Source: an uncultured Lentisphaeria bacterium
GTDB lineage: Bacteria > Verrucomicrobiota > Lentisphaeria > Oligosphaerales > Oligosphaeraceae
Assembly: GCA_945827525.1 (NCBI GenBank)
Contig: CALZPA010000008.1
Span: 1-34,537, forward strand
Direction of reading: 5' to 3'
Length of the DNA stretch: 34,537 nucleotides
The notes below the pieces were generated by a model, which made no database searches, was not told the origin of the DNA, and saw only the letters and a program-made list of their open reading frames with translations. The translations under genes were made by a program, and so were the position numbers. Of this stretch, positions 1-7,486 are shown piece by piece (the first letter of the stretch is position 1; each line of letters begins with the position of its first letter).

Positions 1-915
1 GAAGCCGAGTTTGCGGAAGGTCTCGACCTGCCGTCGGATGGAGTAGCCGCCGGCGGGGGCGAGGAGGTGTCCGGCCCAGTTGGTGCCCTCGTCGAAGCAC
101 TGTTCGGTCTGGAATTCGAGCATGCGCGGGCAGGCGCGGAGCTGGGGGATGAGGGTGTCCCAGTCGATGGTGCCGTCGAAGGGCATGGCGTGGAGGTCGG
201 CGTAGCCGGTGTTGTCGTGGATGTGGCAGGTGACGACGTGGGGCTGGAGCTTGGCCAGGGCGTTGGGCTCCTCGCGGAAGCCCTCCCACCAGTTGCGGTT
301 GAGCTGGTAGTCGGGGTAGTTCTCGCGGCGTTTCCAGGGATAGGGGGTCATGATGTGGGCGTGTCCGGTGTCGTAGCAGACGCCGATGGCGGGGTTGCCG
401 GCGAAGGGGGCGATGACGCTGAGAACTTCCTGTGCGGAGTTGGTGGGCTCAAAGCTGTTTTCGACGGCGATGACGAGTCCGAGCCTTTCGGCGGTGGGAA
501 GGAGCTGTTCGAGTGACTGGATGGCGAGGGGGCGGAGCACGTCGATGGGAGTGTGGTGGGTGACGTAGTCGTAGGCGCCGATGTGCATGGTGTAGGTGCG
601 GCTGCCGAAGTTGGCGGCAAGCGCCATGGCGCGGCGGTGCGTCTCAAGCATGATGGCGCGCTGCTCGGGCTCGGGGACGTTGAGGTCGAGCTTGGGGCCG
701 AAGGGCGAGTGCATGGCGATGAGGCGGATGCCGAAGCGGTCGCAGAGCCCCTTGAGAAAGTCGATGCGGGTCTCGTCCTCAAGGCAGGCGCGGACGAGAG
801 GGTCGGTGAAGACGAAGGTGTTGACGCCCCAGTCGAGGTATTCGCGGATGATGCGTGGGTAGAGGGCGTCGGTCAGCTTGGTCCAGGGATAGTTGAAGGC
901 GAGTGGTGCGTTCAT
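1..915 (-). CDS. Sugar phosphate isomerase/epimerase, partial (C-terminus beyond left edge)
   Basis: This is an open frame read from an ATG at 915 leftward with no stop before the window edge, giving 305 codons. My translation begins MNAPLAFNYPWTK and carries the layout of the xylose-isomerase-like TIM barrel (AP-endonuclease 2 family): a strand ending AVENSF, a CYDTGHAHI segment and a later CHIHDNTG segment. These hold the Glu, Asp/His and His residues that normally bind the divalent metal in the family. Members isomerise or epimerise sugars, sugar phosphates or inositols, so the substrate cannot be read from sequence. No Shine-Dalgarno precedes the ATG. The mRNA leader is C-rich and nearly free of G for about 60 nt. 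The next gene leftward is unseen, and the gene to its right is on the opposite strand. Confidence 0.8.
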   Translation of the reverse strand, partial: MNAPLAFNYPWTKLTDALYPRIIREYLDWGVNTFVFTDPLVRACLEDETRIDFLKGLCDRFGIRLIAMHSPFGPKLDLNVPEPEQRAIMLETHRRAMALAANFGSRTYTMHIGAYDYVTHHTPIDVLRPLAIQSLEQLLPTAERLGLVIAVENSFEPTNSAQEVLSVIAPFAGNPAIGVCYDTGHAHIMTPYPWKRRENYPDYQLNRNWWEGFREEPNALAKLQPHVVTCHIHDNTGYADLHAMPFDGTIDWDTLIPQLRACPRMLEFQTEQCFDEGTNWAGHLLAPAGGYSIRRQVETFRKLGF

Positions 916-950
916 GGTGGTTTGGGGGAAGGGATTGGTGGATGGGGTGG

Positions 951-972
951 AATGGGTGGGGAATGGGTGGGG
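951..972 (+). repeat. Tandem 11-mer with G-quadruplex potential
   Basis: Two exact copies of AATGGGTGGGG (951-961 and 962-972) give four G-runs with loops of 1, 3 and 1 bases. This fits the usual G3+N1-7 pattern for an intramolecular G-quadruplex on the plus strand, which is the template strand of the isomerase gene starting at 915. In the mRNA the same stretch is C-rich and G-free. Confidence 0.75.
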
Positions 973-1059
973 AATGGCCGTCCGTTCGGCGGAGGGTTTC
1001 CTCAGCCCTGGGAAGGGTGAGTGCGCGAAGGGGCCGTGGCGTCGGCAGGTTTGGTTTCC

Positions 1060-1104
1060 AGGGGCTGACGCCCCTCCCTCGTCGGGGGGCGCCCCTTCGG
1101 GGCG
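1060..1104. repeat. Pair of GC-rich palindromes
   Basis: AGGGGC-TGAC-GCCCCT (1060-1075) and CGCCCC-TTC-GGGGCG (1090-1104) are perfect short hairpins within 45 bases. Neither is followed by a T-run on either strand. They could be a REP-like element or structure in the 5' leader of the minus-strand isomerase mRNA. Nothing else in the window matches the pair exactly. Confidence 0.5.
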
Positions 1105-1136
1105 ATGGCGCTGCCTCGCTGTTCTTGGCAAAGGGA

Positions 1137-1142
1137 AATATA
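1137..1142 (-). promoter_or_regulatory. Possible -10 element for the left-end isomerase gene
   Basis: Read on the minus strand this is TATATT within CTTATATTTCCCT, almost the same as the -10 context of the promoter proposed at 17317-17344 (CTTATATTATCCCT). The matching -35 region is poor (TCGCAA or CTCGCA), so this is tentative. It would give a leader of roughly 215 nt that includes the 1060-1104 palindromes. Confidence 0.3.
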
Positions 1143-1404
1143 AGCCTCGGACGGGGATTTGCGAGAAGGGTGGACGAGGTTGCGAAAAAAACAACCATAT
1201 CAGTAGGGAAGAGGGAACACCATCAAATTCGTCACGTCTAATTCGTTGCCTAATGACGAGGGTTTCAAGTTGTGGAAGGGCGGTCACACGGCCATGGAAA
1301 CGCGGAAGCCCTAAACATAACTTAAAAGGTAGTCAATATTAGGTGTGTACGATTAGGATTTCCGAAGAATGATGAGAGCAACCCATTGAGAAAGGAGAAG
1401 CATC

Positions 1405-1746
1405 ATGAAGAGAGTGATGAGTGCCGTGGTGTTCGCGGCTCTGCTGTGTTCGGCCGTTGTGCTGGCCTCGGAGTCTGGCGAGAAGGCGTCCTGTTGCAAG
1501 CAGGAGAAAGCGGCGTGCTGCAAGACTGAGTGCTGCAAGCCCAATGCGGACTGCTGCAAGCCTGGCGCGGCGTGCTGCAAGGCGGCGGCGTGCTGCAAGG
1601 GGCAGGTGAAGGCGAGCTGCTGCAAGACTGAGTGCTGCAAGCCGAGTGCGGACTGCTGCAAGCCTGGCGCGGCGTGCTGCAAGAAGGCGGATTGCTGCAA
1701 GGCGGCGGCTGACTGCTGCGCTCCGGCGGACAGTGAGAAGAAGTGA
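1405..1746 (+). CDS. Secreted Cys-Cys-Lys repeat protein (unknown function)
   Basis: This encodes a small protein of 113 residues. Residues 1-21 look like a signal peptide: a basic start MKR, a hydrophobic core, and a likely signal peptidase I site after VLA (V19-A21). The mature part has 12 Cys-Cys pairs, 11 of them followed by Lys, spaced 3-10 residues apart. A 34-residue unit beginning CCKTECCKP occurs twice in tandem (102-bp DNA offset, nearly identical bases), so the gene grew by duplication. The start is well supported by AAAGGAGA seven bases before the ATG. The protein has almost no aromatic residues and cannot form an ordinary hydrophobic core. Metal binding, as in metallothionein-like proteins, or disulfide-linked envelope structure are the two obvious ideas; neither is shown. 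A terminator follows at 1781. I do not recognise a named family. Confidence 0.85.
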   Translation: MKRVMSAVVFAALLCSAVVLASESGEKASCCKQEKAACCKTECCKPNADCCKPGAACCKAAACCKGQVKASCCKTECCKPSADCCKPGAACCKKADCCKAAADCCAPADSEKK

Positions 1747-1780
1747 CAGTCTGTCGCTGAGCTCAGTCTGAAGTCAGAAG

Positions 1781-1816
1781 AAGCCGCCCCGCGGGCCATG
1801 GACTGCGGGGCGGCTT
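1781..1816. terminator. Strong bidirectional hairpin terminator
   Basis: A perfect 12-bp stem (AAGCCGCCCCGC / GCGGGGCGGCTT) with a 12-base loop follows the Cys-Cys repeat gene. T-rich sequence lies to the right and A-rich AGAAGAAG to the left, so it can stop transcripts from the plus-strand gene and from the minus-strand antiporter operon. Confidence 0.8.
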
Positions 1817-1905
1817 TCCGTTTCTGGGGTGTGGGGGCTGGAGGCGATGCTGCGACCGATGCTGTGGGTAACTGCGGGCGGCTTTCCGTCTCTGGGGTGT
1901 GTGGG
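1802..1905. repeat. Direct repeat of the terminator's right arm
   Basis: About 33 bases beginning ACTGCGGG and including CGGCTTTCCGT and CTGGGGTGTG occur at about 1802-1836 and again at about 1871-1905, with one indel and few substitutions. The second copy carries another arm (GCGGGCGGCTT) that could pair with the single left arm at 1781-1792. The segment lies between the terminator and the antiporter stop codon. Confidence 0.7.
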
Positions 1906-1910
1906 TGGGG

Positions 1911-3281
1911 TCAGAGGAGTTCGTCGTCCTGGACGACCTGTGGGGTTTCGATGTCTCCGCCCTGTGGGAATTCGTGGGCATTTTTGGCGATGACGAGTCG
2001 GACGAGGTTGGGGATGGGGAGAGTGGTGACGATGGAGAGGATGATGATGGCGTTGAAGAAGGCGTCGGAGAGGATGCCGAGGTCTTTGCCGACGGCGGCG
2101 GCGGCGAGGGTTGCGGAGAGCTGTGGGATGGTCATGAGTCCGGCGGCGAGTCCGGCGGCGTGTCCGAAGCCGACGAGTCGCATGGTGGCGTAGCCGCTGA
2201 GGAGTTTGCTGAGGACGAGTCCTGCGACGGTGAGGAGGATGATGGAGGCGTCGCCGGTGCCGGAGAAGGCGCGGAAGTCGGTCTGCATGCCGATGGAGAC
2301 GAAGAGGAAGGGGATGAGGAAGCCGTAGCCGATGCTCTCGAAGCGCTTGAAGAGGAGCATGTCGTGGTGTTTGACGACCTGGGAGAGTCCGAGACCGGCG
2401 ATGAAGGCTCCGACGACGAGGTTGATGCCGAAGAGTTCGCCGACGAGGACGGTGGCGAGGATGATGACCATGACGATGGTGATGAGCATGTCCTCGGAGG
2501 GTCTGAACCACTGGAGGAGTCTGTTTCCGAGCCAGCGGACGATGAGGATGGCGAGGACGAGGTAGGCGATGACGATGAGGAGGAAGATGGGCATGAAGCT
2601 GTTGCCCAGGATGGAGCCGTCGAGGTGGTCGAAGATGGAGAGGGTGCTGGAGCCGACCATGTGTGAGATGCCGTGCCGCTGTCGGAAGAGCTGGACGCTG
2701 ACGGCGAGGAGGATGATGCTGGCGATGTCGGTGATGACGGTGGAGATGAGGACGCTGGCGCCGAAGCGGCTGCGGGTGAGTCCGTGTGAGCGGATGACGG
2801 GGAAGACGATGCCGACGGAGTGCGAGGCGAAGAGGGAGGCGTAGAGGAGCTTTCCCTCGAGGGCGTTGGGCTCGAAGTGTGCGTAGACGAGGTATCCGGC
2901 GATGGCGGGGACGAGGAAGGTGGAGATGCTGAGGGCGATGACGGGGATGCGGACGGTGCGGATGAGCTTGAAGTCGGCCTCCATGCCGGCGATGGCCATG
3001 AGGAGCATGAGTCCGAGCGAGCCGAGGAGCGAGAGGAGGCTGTCGAAGACGCGCGCGGTCTCGGCGGCGGTTTCGGCGCGCTGTCCGGGCGGTCCGAGGA
3101 AGCTGAGGGCGTTTGAGAGGTGTCGGACGAGGTCGAGACCGCCGCCGTGGGGGGCAATGAGCATGCCGACGAGGAGGAGGGCGATGACCATGGGGATGCC
3201 GAAGCGCCGGAGGAGTGCGGGCACGAGTGCCATCAGGGCGGTGAGGGCGATGAAGAGGAGCAGCAGTGCGGATTGGCTCAT
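1911..3281 (-). CDS. Monovalent cation:proton antiporter, CPA2 family
   Basis: This encodes a polytopic membrane protein of 456 residues with about a dozen hydrophobic helices. It starts MSQSALLLLFIALTALMALV and has the CPA2 (KefB/NapA-like) pattern: a charged helix region around ASHSVGIVFPVI, then TVITDIASIILL with the acidic residue expected in the ion path. It ends in a short hydrophilic tail and lacks the C-terminal TrkA-N/RCK domain of KefB/KefC, so it is unlikely to be a glutathione-gated K+ efflux system. It probably exchanges Na+ or K+ for H+ across the inner membrane. It is the last gene of the UDP-sugar pyrophosphorylase-acyltransferase-folB-antiporter operon, 36 bases after folB, with AGGA about nine bases before the ATG. 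Confidence 0.88.
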   Translation of the reverse strand: MSQSALLLLFIALTALMALVPALLRRFGIPMVIALLLVGMLIAPHGGGLDLVRHLSNALSFLGPPGQRAETAAETARVFDSLLSLLGSLGLMLLMAIAGMEADFKLIRTVRIPVIALSISTFLVPAIAGYLVYAHFEPNALEGKLLYASLFASHSVGIVFPVIRSHGLTRSRFGASVLISTVITDIASIILLAVSVQLFRQRHGISHMVGSSTLSIFDHLDGSILGNSFMPIFLLIVIAYLVLAILIVRWLGNRLLQWFRPSEDMLITIVMVIILATVLVGELFGINLVVGAFIAGLGLSQVVKHHDMLLFKRFESIGYGFLIPFLFVSIGMQTDFRAFSGTGDASIILLTVAGLVLSKLLSGYATMRLVGFGHAAGLAAGLMTIPQLSATLAAAAVGKDLGILSDAFFNAIIILSIVTTLPIPNLVRLVIAKNAHEFPQGGDIETPQVVQDDELL

Positions 3282-3317
3282 GCGGTGGGTCCTGGTCTCG
3301 GAGAGTGGGCTTCAGTT

Positions 3318-3671
3318 TCAGGGCCGGGTTCGCTCGATGGTGACGGTGGCGGCGGCGAGGCGCGGGCGTGGGTTGGGCTTGGTGACGCTGAGGGTGACCT
3401 TTTGGGCGGGCGTCAGTCGGAGGCAGAGCTGTGCGAGGTGTTCGGCGAGGGCCTCGATGAGCTGGAAGTCGGAGGCTTCGGTGGCGTCGAGGATGTTCTG
3501 GACGAGAAAGTCGTAGTCGATGGCGTCCTCGAGGCGGTCGGAGGCGGCGGCGTCGCGGATGTCGGTGTGGAGGGTGACGGAGATGGAGACGTCGCGCTTC
3601 AGGCGTCGCTCGTCGTCGTAGCAGCCGAGGATGCACTGGGCATGGATGTCGTGGAGGGTGATGGTGTCCAT
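3318..3671 (-). CDS. folB: Dihydroneopterin aldolase FolB
   Basis: This is a 117-residue protein, the normal FolB length. It catalyses cleavage of 7,8-dihydroneopterin to 6-hydroxymethyl-dihydropterin and glycolaldehyde in cytosolic folate synthesis. The family features are present: an N-terminal ILGCYDDERR segment with the conserved acidic residue, IDYDFLVQ with the conserved Tyr (about 53), a Glu at about 73 (FQLIEALAE) for pterin anchoring, and the catalytic Lys at about 98 in VTKPNP. It lies between the acyltransferase and the antiporter with 36-base gaps on both sides. There is no visible ribosome binding site, and the leader is C-rich. No other folate gene is nearby, so the placement is operonic convenience rather than a pathway cluster. 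Confidence 0.9.
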   Translation of the reverse strand: MDTITLHDIHAQCILGCYDDERRLKRDVSISVTLHTDIRDAAASDRLEDAIDYDFLVQNILDATEASDFQLIEALAEHLAQLCLRLTPAQKVTLSVTKPNPRPRLAAATVTIERTRP

Positions 3672-3707
3672 GGCGTTTGCGTTGTGTGTGGGGGGGAGGG
3701 AGAGGAG

Positions 3708-4727
3708 TCAGCGCAGTCTCTGGAGGAGGGTTTCGGGCGCGTCGTAGCGTCGATGGACGGCGTAGGGGGGGAATTTGGCGGCGAGGTTCTGGGGGAGGTT
3801 CTGTGGGAGGTAGCGCCAGCGCTTGTAGAGCCAGACGTACTGTTCGGGGTAGTCTCGGACGAGCGTCTCGAAGGCGTCGGCGATGTGCTGGGAGAGGGAC
3901 TCGTCGGTATCGTCTGGGGTGGGTGTGGGGAGGTGTCTGGCGATGCAGGCGAAGGAGCCGTCGGGCTGTCGGACGGAGGCGCAGACGATGATGGGGAGGT
4001 GGAGTTTCCGTGCGAGTCGTGCGGGGAGCGGTGACATGGTGGCGGGGAGTCCGAAGAAGCTGACGAAGATGCCGCCGTCGACGGGGGAGAGGTTCTGGTC
4101 GACGAGCATTCCGACGCAGTGTCCCTGTCGGAGTGCGAGGAGGACTTTTCGTGCGGCGCCGTCTCGCTTGATGATGTGGAGTCCGTTGGTTTCGCGCGCC
4201 TGGGTGACGATGGCGTCAAGGGTTTGGGAGCTGAGGGTTTCGGCGATGGCGGAGACCTGGAGTCCGGCGAGGGGGGCGCCCTGAGCGAAGACCTCCCAGT
4301 TTCCGAGGTGGGGGAGGCAGACGATGGCGGGCTGTCCGCGGAGACGGTCGAGGAAGCCGGGGGGCCAGGCGGGGAGGAGGCGCGAGATGAGGGTGGGTCG
4401 GTGGATGAGCCTGGCGGTCTCGAGTCCGGTGAGGATGGAGCTGGCGATGCTCTGTCGCGCGAGCTGTTCGCGTTGTGTCGCGTCGAGTTCCGGGAAGGCG
4501 ACGGTGAGGTTGTCGCAGACGGTTTGGAACGCCTGGAGCCGCAGTCGTGCGCAGGTGCGGGCGAGGGTGTCGGCGAGTCGTCGGGCGAAGCAGGGCGAGA
4601 GTCTCCCCAGGACTGCCAGTACAGGGCGGGTGAGGAGGCTCATGACCAGGGCTCGGACGGCGCGCCGGGCATTTCTGGCGCGCCGTCTGAGGGTTTTGCG
4701 TCGGCACGGTTCCACGGTGGGGGGCAC
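3708..4727 (-). CDS. Lipid A-type lysophospholipid acyltransferase (LpxL/HtrB family)
   Basis: This encodes 339 residues. A basic N-terminus and a hydrophobic stretch (about 27-41, MSLLTRPVLAVLGRL) would anchor it at the inner membrane's cytosolic face. Family signatures follow: NLTVAFPEL (about 73-81) and the HX4E catalytic motif HLGNWE (His140, Glu145). The C-terminal YVWLYKRWR also matches late acyltransferases that add secondary acyl chains to Kdo-lipid IVA. The length is a little above E. coli LpxL because of about 25 basic residues before the first hydrophobic segment, so a later Met (about residue 29) is an alternative start. It follows the UDP-sugar pyrophosphorylase by 18 bases, which fits a joint role in outer-membrane glycolipid synthesis. 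The acyl donor and acceptor cannot be told from sequence. Confidence 0.87.
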   Translation of the reverse strand: MPPTVEPCRRKTLRRRARNARRAVRALVMSLLTRPVLAVLGRLSPCFARRLADTLARTCARLRLQAFQTVCDNLTVAFPELDATQREQLARQSIASSILTGLETARLIHRPTLISRLLPAWPPGFLDRLRGQPAIVCLPHLGNWEVFAQGAPLAGLQVSAIAETLSSQTLDAIVTQARETNGLHIIKRDGAARKVLLALRQGHCVGMLVDQNLSPVDGGIFVSFFGLPATMSPLPARLARKLHLPIIVCASVRQPDGSFACIARHLPTPTPDDTDESLSQHIADAFETLVRDYPEQYVWLYKRWRYLPQNLPQNLAAKFPPYAVHRRYDAPETLLQRLR

Positions 4728-4745
4728 CAGGGATGGGGAGGGGGC

Positions 4746-6146
4746 CTATTCGAAGTAGCGGCTGGTGCCGGGCTTCAGGTCGGCGAAGAGCTCGCGGCGT
4801 TCGGCGACGTCCTGGGCGTCGACGAAGGAGCGTGGCGAGAGTTCGATGATGGTGTCGGCGGGTGCGGTGATGCCGGCCTGCGCGAGCCATTTGTGTGCGC
4901 GGGCGTTGAGTGCGGCGCGGCAGGAGTCGGGCGAGTCGTCGCCCTGAGCGTTCTTGACGGGCGCGAACTGCTCGTCGCGGCTGGCCTCGAGGATGAGTGG
5001 GCTGTGGGCGAGTGGGAGGGCGTCGAAGAGGAAGAATTCGAGTTTGATGGCGTTGGGCGCGTCGGGCTTGACGAGTTCGCCCTGTTCGTTGATGTAGGGG
5101 ACTTTCTTGTGGGCGACGTGGGGTGTGAAGCCGGCGTTTCCGGTGGCGACGTGGCGGATGAAGTCTCGGGAGATGACGTGCATGGCGGGGCTGCCGGCGC
5201 GGAAGGTGAGCTTGCCGTCGGGGTCTTTCCGCTGGAGGAGGTCGTTGGGCATGTCGGAGTACTCGACGATGACGAGCTTGCCGTCGAGGAGGCAGAAGTG
5301 TCCGAGCTTCTCCAGGGGGTCGCGCTTGATGAGAGCGCGCGAGGACATGTCGGAGCCGGTGAGGTCATGGAGTCCGATGAAGAGCGGGTCCATGGTCTTG
5401 ATGAGTGGGTTGTCGACCTGCCAGTAGGAGAGGATGGTGACGCCGCGGCGCTCCATGTCGTCGAGGGCTCCGGAGTCGAGGAGTGCGGCGAAGGAGCCGC
5501 CGTGTCCGTTGGGGGAGAGGGCGAGGGAGTCTCTGTCGGCGAGGAGGGCGTGTCCGTCGGGGTCGATGGCGGGGAGGGTGCCCTGCGCGAAGAGCATGAC
5601 GTTCTTGGGGTCGAGTCCGAAGTAGTGGTTGTCGGCGAAGAATTGGCGAGTGGCCTGGTCATTGATTTTGGAGGTCATGATGTACCAGGGGATGACGCAG
5701 CCGTACTTCTGCTGGTTGCGGAGGATGCTTTCGGCGAAGAGCTGGAAGAGGCTCTTGTGCTGGAGTTCGGAGACGGGGTAGGTGCCCTTGGGGGCGTCGT
5801 ATCCGAGTCGTGTTCCCTGTCCGCCGGCGACGGTGAAGCCGGCGACCTTTCCGGCCTTGAGGAGTTCGACGCCGTGGGCGGTGGCCTGCTGGAGGCGAGT
5901 GCGCTCGTCGTCGGTTGAGGGATTGAGGCTGACGTACTGTGCGGGGACGAGCTTGTCGAAGGGGATGTCGGGTCCGTTTCCGGCGGCGGCGTCCTTGGCC
6001 CAGGCGGTGACCTTCTGCCAGTTGACGGCCTTGAGCTGTTCGGCGAAGGACTGCTGGCGCTCGGGCGTCAGCTCATCCCAGAAGCGGAGGAGGTGGGTCT
6101 GGTCGAAGGGGGCGAGAAAGTCGAGGAGTTCCTGTTTGGTGGGCAT
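4746..6146 (-). CDS. UDPGP-family UTP:sugar-1-phosphate uridylyltransferase (UAP1-like)
   Basis: This encodes 466 residues from the ATG at 6146. The nucleotide-binding signature AGGQGTRLG (107-115) with PKG at 119-121 is the eukaryotic UAP1/AGX form of UDP-N-acetylhexosamine pyrophosphorylase. MTSKIND, SPNGHGG and VDNPL are further family blocks. The N-terminal LRFWDELTPERQ also matches UAP1 proteins, which supports starting at MPTKQELL rather than at an in-frame ATG at 6254. The product makes UDP-sugar and pyrophosphate from UTP and sugar-1-phosphate. UDP-GlcNAc or UDP-GalNAc is most likely, UDP-Glc less so. It is the first gene of the operon with the LpxL-like acyltransferase, folB and the antiporter. 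Its leader is C-rich with no Shine-Dalgarno. Confidence 0.85.
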   Translation of the reverse strand: MPTKQELLDFLAPFDQTHLLRFWDELTPERQQSFAEQLKAVNWQKVTAWAKDAAAGNGPDIPFDKLVPAQYVSLNPSTDDERTRLQQATAHGVELLKAGKVAGFTVAGGQGTRLGYDAPKGTYPVSELQHKSLFQLFAESILRNQQKYGCVIPWYIMTSKINDQATRQFFADNHYFGLDPKNVMLFAQGTLPAIDPDGHALLADRDSLALSPNGHGGSFAALLDSGALDDMERRGVTILSYWQVDNPLIKTMDPLFIGLHDLTGSDMSSRALIKRDPLEKLGHFCLLDGKLVIVEYSDMPNDLLQRKDPDGKLTFRAGSPAMHVISRDFIRHVATGNAGFTPHVAHKKVPYINEQGELVKPDAPNAIKLEFFLFDALPLAHSPLILEASRDEQFAPVKNAQGDDSPDSCRAALNARAHKWLAQAGITAPADTIIELSPRSFVDAQDVAERRELFADLKPGTSRYFE

Positions 6147-6236
6147 GGGGGTGCGTGGGGATGGTTGGAGGACGGATGGTTGTGTGTGGTGGGGGGAGGA
6201 CTGGCCGGCGGCGGGGCCTTCCGGCGCGTTTTCTAT

Positions 6237-6264
6237 ACAATAATGCGTTTTCATGGGATGTCAT
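6237..6264 (-). promoter_or_regulatory. Possible sigma-70-like promoter for the UDP-sugar pyrophosphorylase operon
   Basis: On the minus strand, ATGACA (6264-6259), 16 bases and TATTGT (6242-6237) make a modest match to a -35/-10 pair in the only AT-rich patch between the two divergent genes. The start would be near 6230, giving a leader of about 85 nt. This would exclude the alternative ATG at 6254, which lies upstream of the -10. Confidence 0.35.
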
Positions 6265-6394
6265 GCGGCGGTGTGTCTTTCGGGCGGGTTCAGGCTTGAA
6301 TTTTGGCGTTGGCCGTGCAAGTTATGGGGAGTTGGCCGTGGCAGGGCGCCACGGCGGGAGACGGGACGTGCGAGAACAGCAGGAGCAGGAAGAC

Positions 6395-7456
6395 ATGGGG
6401 CTGGATTTGGCCGCGAGACGGAAGCTGGTGGACGAGATGCTGGGGCGGCAGTTGGACCGTTGCCGTGGGCAGGTGCCCGAGCATCTTCTCAATGTGCTGG
6501 AGGGATATCTGTCCGGTGGGGGGAAACGGGTGCGCCCGCTGCTGATGATGCTGTGCTGCGAGGGTCTTGGCGGCTCGGCGGAGGACATCGTGCCGGCGGC
6601 GGCGGCGGTGGAGATGTACCACAACTGGACGCTGATACACGACGATGTGATTGACCATGACGCGCGTCGCCGTGGCCGTCCGACGGGTCATGTGATTGGG
6701 TCTCGGGAGGGAAGCGAGACGTTTGGGCTGGGCGGGACCGCGGCCGGCGACTACGGCATCAGCGTGGCGATCCTCTCGGGCGACCTGCTGCACGGGCTGT
6801 CGCTGGAGCTGCTGGCGTCGCTGGCGCCGTCGTATCCGAAGGTGATACCGGCGCTGCTGCAGCGGATGAGCGGTCGGCTGTGCCGGGAGCTGATTGGGGG
6901 CGAGCAGCTGGACGTGGAGCTGAGCCACATGCCGTTCGAGCGTGTGGGCGAGTCGCTGATACAACTGATGATGAACGGCAAGACGGGGGCGCTGTTCCGC
7001 TTCGCGATGGAGTGCGGCGCCGCGCTGGGGCTTGACTCCATCGAGGACGAGCGCATCAGCGCCATGGGCATCTTCGGCAGCAAGTTCGGGCTGTCGTTCC
7101 AGCTTCAGGACGACCTGCTGGGCATCTTCGGCTCGGACCAGAAGCTGGGCAAGCCGGTGGGCTCGGACATCCGCGAGGGCAAGCGGACGCTGCTGGCCGC
7201 ACGGACGCTGCAGGGGCTGGAGGGCGGCCGACGCGCCCGCTTCCTGGAGCTGTACGGGAAGGCCGACGTCACGTCTGGGGACATCGCGGAGGTTCAGGAG
7301 CTGATGCGCGAGAGCGGCGCGGCGGAGTCGGTGCGCAAGTCGGCGGCCCGCATCCTGGAGCAGGCGCTCCAGACGCTTCGCGGCGTCATGGCGCCGTCCG
7401 AGGCCTGCCTGGCCCTGGAGTCGCTGACGATGGACATGCTCTCGCGCGAGGTCTGA
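6395..7456 (+). CDS. Polyprenyl (geranylgeranyl/farnesyl-type) diphosphate synthase
   Basis: This encodes 353 residues from the ATG at 6395, which is preceded by AGGAGCAGGAAGAC. The frame stays open upstream, but homology begins only here. Trans-prenyltransferase signatures are clear: GGGKRVRP (41-48), the first Asp-rich motif DDVID (83-87), and the second motif DDLLG (239-243), where the last Asp is Gly as in many actinobacterial and archaeal-type enzymes. Residues TLIHDD follow an aromatic Trp at 79, four before the first Asp, a position that often limits chain length, so a short-chain product (C15-C20) is plausible. There is an insertion between HVIG and ISVAILSGD (about 101-121) relative to compact bacterial FPP synthases. 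It condenses IPP with allylic diphosphates in the cytosol, for quinone or lipid-carrier synthesis. Confidence 0.87.
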   Translation: MGLDLAARRKLVDEMLGRQLDRCRGQVPEHLLNVLEGYLSGGGKRVRPLLMMLCCEGLGGSAEDIVPAAAAVEMYHNWTLIHDDVIDHDARRRGRPTGHVIGSREGSETFGLGGTAAGDYGISVAILSGDLLHGLSLELLASLAPSYPKVIPALLQRMSGRLCRELIGGEQLDVELSHMPFERVGESLIQLMMNGKTGALFRFAMECGAALGLDSIEDERISAMGIFGSKFGLSFQLQDDLLGIFGSDQKLGKPVGSDIREGKRTLLAARTLQGLEGGRRARFLELYGKADVTSGDIAEVQELMRESGAAESVRKSAARILEQALQTLRGVMAPSEACLALESLTMDMLSREV

Positions 7457-7486
7457 GCCGACGCGGGGAGAGCCGCAGACAGGACA

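Larger units (their letters stand above)
916..1404. other. Long intergenic spacer with G-tract repeat, palindromes and AT-rich segment
   Basis: This 489-base spacer lies between the divergent isomerase (minus) and Cys-Cys repeat gene (plus). It has three parts. G-rich tandem repeats lie next to the minus-strand start. Two GC-rich palindromes lie near 1060-1104. From about 1130 to 1404 the sequence is clearly richer in A+T than anything nearby and presumably holds both promoters. I see no convincing coding frame in it. Confidence 0.6.

Noticed and set aside
951-972. Short repeats at 951-972 and 8719-8737 considered as CRISPR or VNTR loci
   Set aside because: Units are only 4-11 bases without spacers. 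They fit simple slippage in G-rich spacers, not a CRISPR array.
1385-1404. TTGAGA-like -35 just before the Cys-Cys repeat gene
   Set aside because: It overlaps the ribosome binding region and leaves no room for a -10 before the ATG. The real promoter is probably further upstream in 1140-1360, where several weak TACGAT/TAGGAT-like hexamers exist without a convincing -35.
1899-2666. Plus-strand open frame rich in Asp, Glu and Gly opposite the antiporter
   Set aside because: The acidic low-complexity translation arises from reading GA-rich complement of C-ending codons. The minus frame encodes a coherent antiporter.
6147-6254. Earlier in-frame ATG (6254) for the UDP-sugar pyrophosphorylase
   Set aside because: The added 36 residues have no family similarity, the UAP1-like homology begins at MPTKQELL, and the only promoter-like sequence (6237-6264) would put the transcript start downstream of this ATG.
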